Shown: one piece after another, positions 6,928 through 8,843 of the stretch
Position numbering within the stretch: position 1 is the first letter of the stretch
How the letters are laid out: every line of letters begins with the position of its first letter
Source of the DNA: Flavobacteriales bacterium UBA6772
Lineage (GTDB): Bacteria > Bacteroidota > Bacteroidia > Flavobacteriales > UBA7430
Assembly (NCBI GenBank): GCA_002453265.1
Contig: DKGK01000075.1
Span: forward strand, 1 to 8,843
DNA length: 8,843 nucleotides
Reading direction: 5' to 3'
Translations under genes and position numbers: made by a program
Notes under the pieces: model-generated
What the model was told of the DNA's origin: nothing
What the model saw: the letters and a program-made list of their open reading frames with translations, nothing else
Database searches by the model: none

Positions 6928-6958
6928 AGGAAACATTTTACCTCAAATATTGTTTCCT
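6928..6958. promoter_or_regulatory. candidate TetR operator: 8-bp inverted repeat overlapping the promoter
   Basis: AGGAAACA (6928-6935) and TGTTTCCT (6951-6958) are perfect 8-bp inverted copies 15 bases apart, 28 bases before the tetR-like start codon. The right arm overlaps the -33 region of the predicted promoter, so a bound dimer would block RNA polymerase. TetR-family genes heading efflux operons are usually autoregulated through such a site. The 31-bp span is long for one TetR dimer, so the repeat could bind two dimers or a different regulator. Confidence 0.5.
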
Positions 6959-6980
6959 TAGTTTATTCATTGTAAATTTG
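6949..6980 (+). promoter_or_regulatory. predicted promoter of the tetR-tolC operon
   Basis: ATTG at 6949-6952 (consensus TTTG) and TAAATTTG at 6973-6980 (a perfect TAnnTTTG) are 20 bases apart, the usual Bacteroidetes spacing. The -7 element predicts a start near 6984-6985, directly before the ATG at 6986. The mRNA would then be leaderless or have only a base or two ahead of the start codon. Confidence 0.6.
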
Positions 6981-6985
6981 CACCA

Positions 6986-7591
6986 ATGGAAAAAAACGAA
7001 CGAATTATAAAAGGAGCTCTGGATCTTTTTTTAAAAGCAGGAGTTAAGAGCATCAACATGGATGATGTATCTACCCACCTAGGGATTTCCAAAAAAACAC
7101 TATACAAGGTAGTTAGCAATAAAGCTGACTTAGTAAAACAGGCTTTCACCTTATATCAGAGCTGTTTTATTAGTAAGATCGAGGCTATAAAATCAAAAAA
7201 CGAAAATGCTATTGATGAAAGTTTTGAAATTGATGAACAGTTATGTGTTTTACTTAAAAACCGACCTCCGCACCTAATTAGTAATTTAAAAAAATACTTC
7301 CCAGAAGTGTGGGAAATTTTAGATACTAATAGACGGACTAATATTATAGGATGTGTAGTACACAATTTAGAATTAGGGAAAAATCAAAAACTTTATAGGA
7401 CAGATATAAACGTAGGTATTTTAGCGAAACTTATGATTAATACCGTTGAAGCTATTGTAGATGACGAACTTTTCCCACTTACAGAATACAATTTCAAAAA
7501 TATACTTCAAGAAAATAGAGTGTACCACATACGTGGTATAGCGACCACCAAAGGAATTAACTACCTAGAAAATAAATTACAAAATGATTAA
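6986..7591 (+). CDS. TetR/AcrR family transcriptional regulator
   Basis: A 201-residue protein of typical TetR length. The N-terminal DNA-binding domain covers about residues 5-52: IIKGALDLFLKAGVKSINMD (7-26), then the helix-turn-helix with DVSTHLGISKKTLYKVVSNK (27-46) and ADLVKQAF (47-54). The variable C-terminal part, about 60-201, should bind the inducer and dimerise; it ends with HIRGIATTKGINYLEN (181-196), a tail I associate with flavobacterial members. The start is supported by the normal distance from the first Met to helix 1. The 3' end overlaps the tolC-like gene by 8 bases, so the two are co-transcribed and probably translationally coupled. By analogy with AcrR-type regulators it likely represses this efflux operon until an inducer binds. 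The ligand is unknown, and nothing in the C-terminal half points to one. Confidence 0.92.
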   Translation: MEKNERIIKGALDLFLKAGVKSINMDDVSTHLGISKKTLYKVVSNKADLVKQAFTLYQSCFISKIEAIKSKNENAIDESFEIDEQLCVLLKNRPPHLISNLKKYFPEVWEILDTNRRTNIIGCVVHNLELGKNQKLYRTDINVGILAKLMINTVEAIVDDELFPLTEYNFKNILQENRVYHIRGIATTKGINYLENKLQND

Positions 7592-8843
7592 ACCAATCAC
7601 AATAAGTCTGTGCTTACTCCTTAGCTTAGGTTTACAAGCTCAGCATATATTTTCGGTAAAAGAAGCCCAAGAATATGGCTTACATAATAACCGTGAACTA
7701 AAAAATGCGGTTTTAGAAGTTGACATTGCGGCTAAACAAATGAAGGAAATAATTTCTGTTGGTTTGCCCCAAATAAACGCAGAAGCTCAATGGCAAAAGT
7801 TCCTTACTGTACCTACAACTTTAGTTCCTGCGGCAGCTTTTGGAATTAGTGACAATCCAGATGCACCTAAATATTTAGAAACGCAGTTTGGTTTACCACA
7901 TACAAGTACAGCATCGGTAACAGCAAGTCAGCTTATTTTTAATGGTAGTTATATTGTAGGACTTAAAGCTGCAAAGTCTTTTATGGCTTTCTCTAGAATG
8001 CGAAAAACATTTACCGAGCAACAAATTGCAGATAGTATTGCAACGGCTTATTATAATGTACTACTTACAAAAGAAAATTCCGATTTCTTAGAAGCTATTG
8101 TAAAAGTGCACAAAACTATAGTTACCGAAGTGGAAGCAAATTATAATGCAGGCTTTGTAGAAGATATAGAAGTAGATCGTATGGCATTAGTCCTTTCTAA
8201 AATGGAAATGCAGTACGCCAACATGAACCGTAGAACAGAAATTTCGGAAGCTTACTTAAAATTAATGCTTGGAATAAACCTAAGCGAATCGGTAGTTCTG
8301 TCGGATAGCTTACCAGATTTATTAAATTCTAGTATTTCTTTTAAACTAGAAGAATCCAATGTTGAGCAGCGTATAGAATACCAAATGGCAGATATGAAGG
8401 TAGCCCTAAAAAAGCTAGACCTAAGAAGATACCAAACAGACAAACTGCCTACCATAGCAGCTTTTGGATCTGTAAACACCTCTTCTATGGGAGAAAAATT
8501 CACAGCATTCGAACCTAGTTCTACATGGTACCCTAGTCAAATGGTCGGCCTAAAAGTAAGTATTCCTATTTTCGATGGTTTGGGAGGTAATGCTAGAATA
8601 CAAAAAGCACGTTTGGTTTGGGAACAAGCTAAAAACGATAAAATGCAAACCGAGGAAAGTTTAGCTCTCGCACACCTTGCAGCACAGAGTAATTTTATAA
8701 ACGCCAGTAGCGACTATAATCACCAAGAGAATAACTTGGCTTTGGCAAAAAAGATTTACGAGAAAACACTAGCCAAATACAGAGAGGGATTGGTAAGTAG
8801 CTTAGAACTTTCGCAAGCAGGTACAGAGTACTTACAAAGCAAT
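7584..8843 (+). CDS. TolC family outer-membrane efflux protein, 3' end beyond the window
   Basis: The frame runs 420 codons from ATG 7584 to the right edge without a stop; most of the usual 440-450 residues are present. The ATG lies within the overlap ATGATTAA with the tetR-like stop codon. The N-terminus MIKPITISLCLLLSLGLQAQ is a type I signal peptide with likely cleavage after AQ (residue 20). The mature protein shows the OEP/TolC layout: FSVKEAQEYGLHNNRELKNA at about 23-42, the GLPQINAEAQW strand at 60-70, long helical segments near 140-230 including TAYYNVLL, and the start of the second repeat with KVSIPIFDGLGG near 323-334. It ends in the helix with KYREGLVSSLELSQAG. It forms the outer-membrane channel of a tripartite efflux pump. 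In Bacteroidetes the gene order TetR-TolC-adaptor-RND permease is common, so an adaptor and pump are expected just past the edge (inference). Confidence 0.92.
   Translation, partial: MIKPITISLCLLLSLGLQAQHIFSVKEAQEYGLHNNRELKNAVLEVDIAAKQMKEIISVGLPQINAEAQWQKFLTVPTTLVPAAAFGISDNPDAPKYLETQFGLPHTSTASVTASQLIFNGSYIVGLKAAKSFMAFSRMRKTFTEQQIADSIATAYYNVLLTKENSDFLEAIVKVHKTIVTEVEANYNAGFVEDIEVDRMALVLSKMEMQYANMNRRTEISEAYLKLMLGINLSESVVLSDSLPDLLNSSISFKLEESNVEQRIEYQMADMKVALKKLDLRRYQTDKLPTIAAFGSVNTSSMGEKFTAFEPSSTWYPSQMVGLKVSIPIFDGLGGNARIQKARLVWEQAKNDKMQTEESLALAHLAAQSNFINASSDYNHQENNLALAKKIYEKTLAKYREGLVSSLELSQAGTEYLQSN

Larger units (their letters stand above)
6172..6985. other. 814-base intergenic region without a credible gene
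   Basis: The stretch between the BNR protein and the tetR-like gene is very AT-rich and rich in T and A runs. No frame longer than about 67 codons is open, and none has a recognisable protein. No clear terminator follows the BNR gene. There is an A/T-only dyad at 6251-6265 (AAATAA-GTT-TTATTT) and a weak hairpin at 6425-6448. The right half holds inverted repeats at 6672-6717, 6760-6776 and 6928-6958, the last tied to the TetR promoter. A small RNA or long untranslated region is possible but cannot be shown from sequence. Confidence 0.6.

Noticed and set aside
8252..8503. Minus-strand frame of 83 codons inside the tolC-like gene
   Set aside because: It lies wholly within a well-supported TolC reading frame on the other strand and has no recognisable protein features.
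1..8843. CRISPR array, tRNA/rRNA genes, insertion sequences or phage genes
   Set aside because: No regularly spaced repeats, no recognisable RNA gene and no transposase or integrase were seen on either strand.

Overview
The window looks like chromosomal DNA of a marine-type member of the Bacteroidota, most likely class Flavobacteriia. The grounds are the low GC content, A-rich leaders without clear Shine-Dalgarno sequences, two good matches to the Bacteroidetes -7 promoter element TAnnTTTG, a C-terminal type IX secretion (T9SS) sorting domain, and the gene families present (DUF4856, imelysin-like, HTTM, BNR-propeller secreted protein, TetR-TolC efflux operon). The species cannot be named from the sequence alone.

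Left part (1-3430, minus strand): one operon reading leftwards, made of a DUF4856 lipoprotein, an imelysin-like lipoprotein, and an HTTM (vitamin K-dependent gamma-carboxylase-like) membrane protein cut by the left edge. The last two genes overlap by 8 bases. The first two are separated by a strong GAAA-loop hairpin followed by a short T run, which probably adjusts relative expression. Imelysin-like proteins are linked to iron or other metal acquisition, so the set reads as a surface/periplasmic metal-handling unit with a membrane-embedded quinone-using enzyme of unknown job. This is the least understood and most interesting part of the window. A TAnnTTTG promoter sits in front of DUF4856, and an FNR/CRP-like dyad (TGAT-N4-ATCA) lies close to -41 from the predicted start.

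Middle (3700-6171, plus strand, divergent): a single large secreted protein with Asp-box (BNR) beta-propeller repeats and a T9SS type A C-terminal domain. Unusually, its N-terminus resembles a lipoprotein signal. It is followed by 814 bases (6172-6985) without a credible gene, holding several inverted repeats, the most notable being a near-concentric pair at 6672-6717.

Right part (6986 to the end, plus strand): a TetR/AcrR-family repressor gene and an overlapping TolC-family outer-membrane efflux gene, cut by the right edge. In this arrangement an RND (or similar) adaptor and pump normally follow. The repressor promoter has a -7 box ending five bases before the ATG, which predicts a leaderless or nearly leaderless mRNA. 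A 31-bp inverted repeat overlapping its -33 region is a good candidate for the autoregulatory operator.
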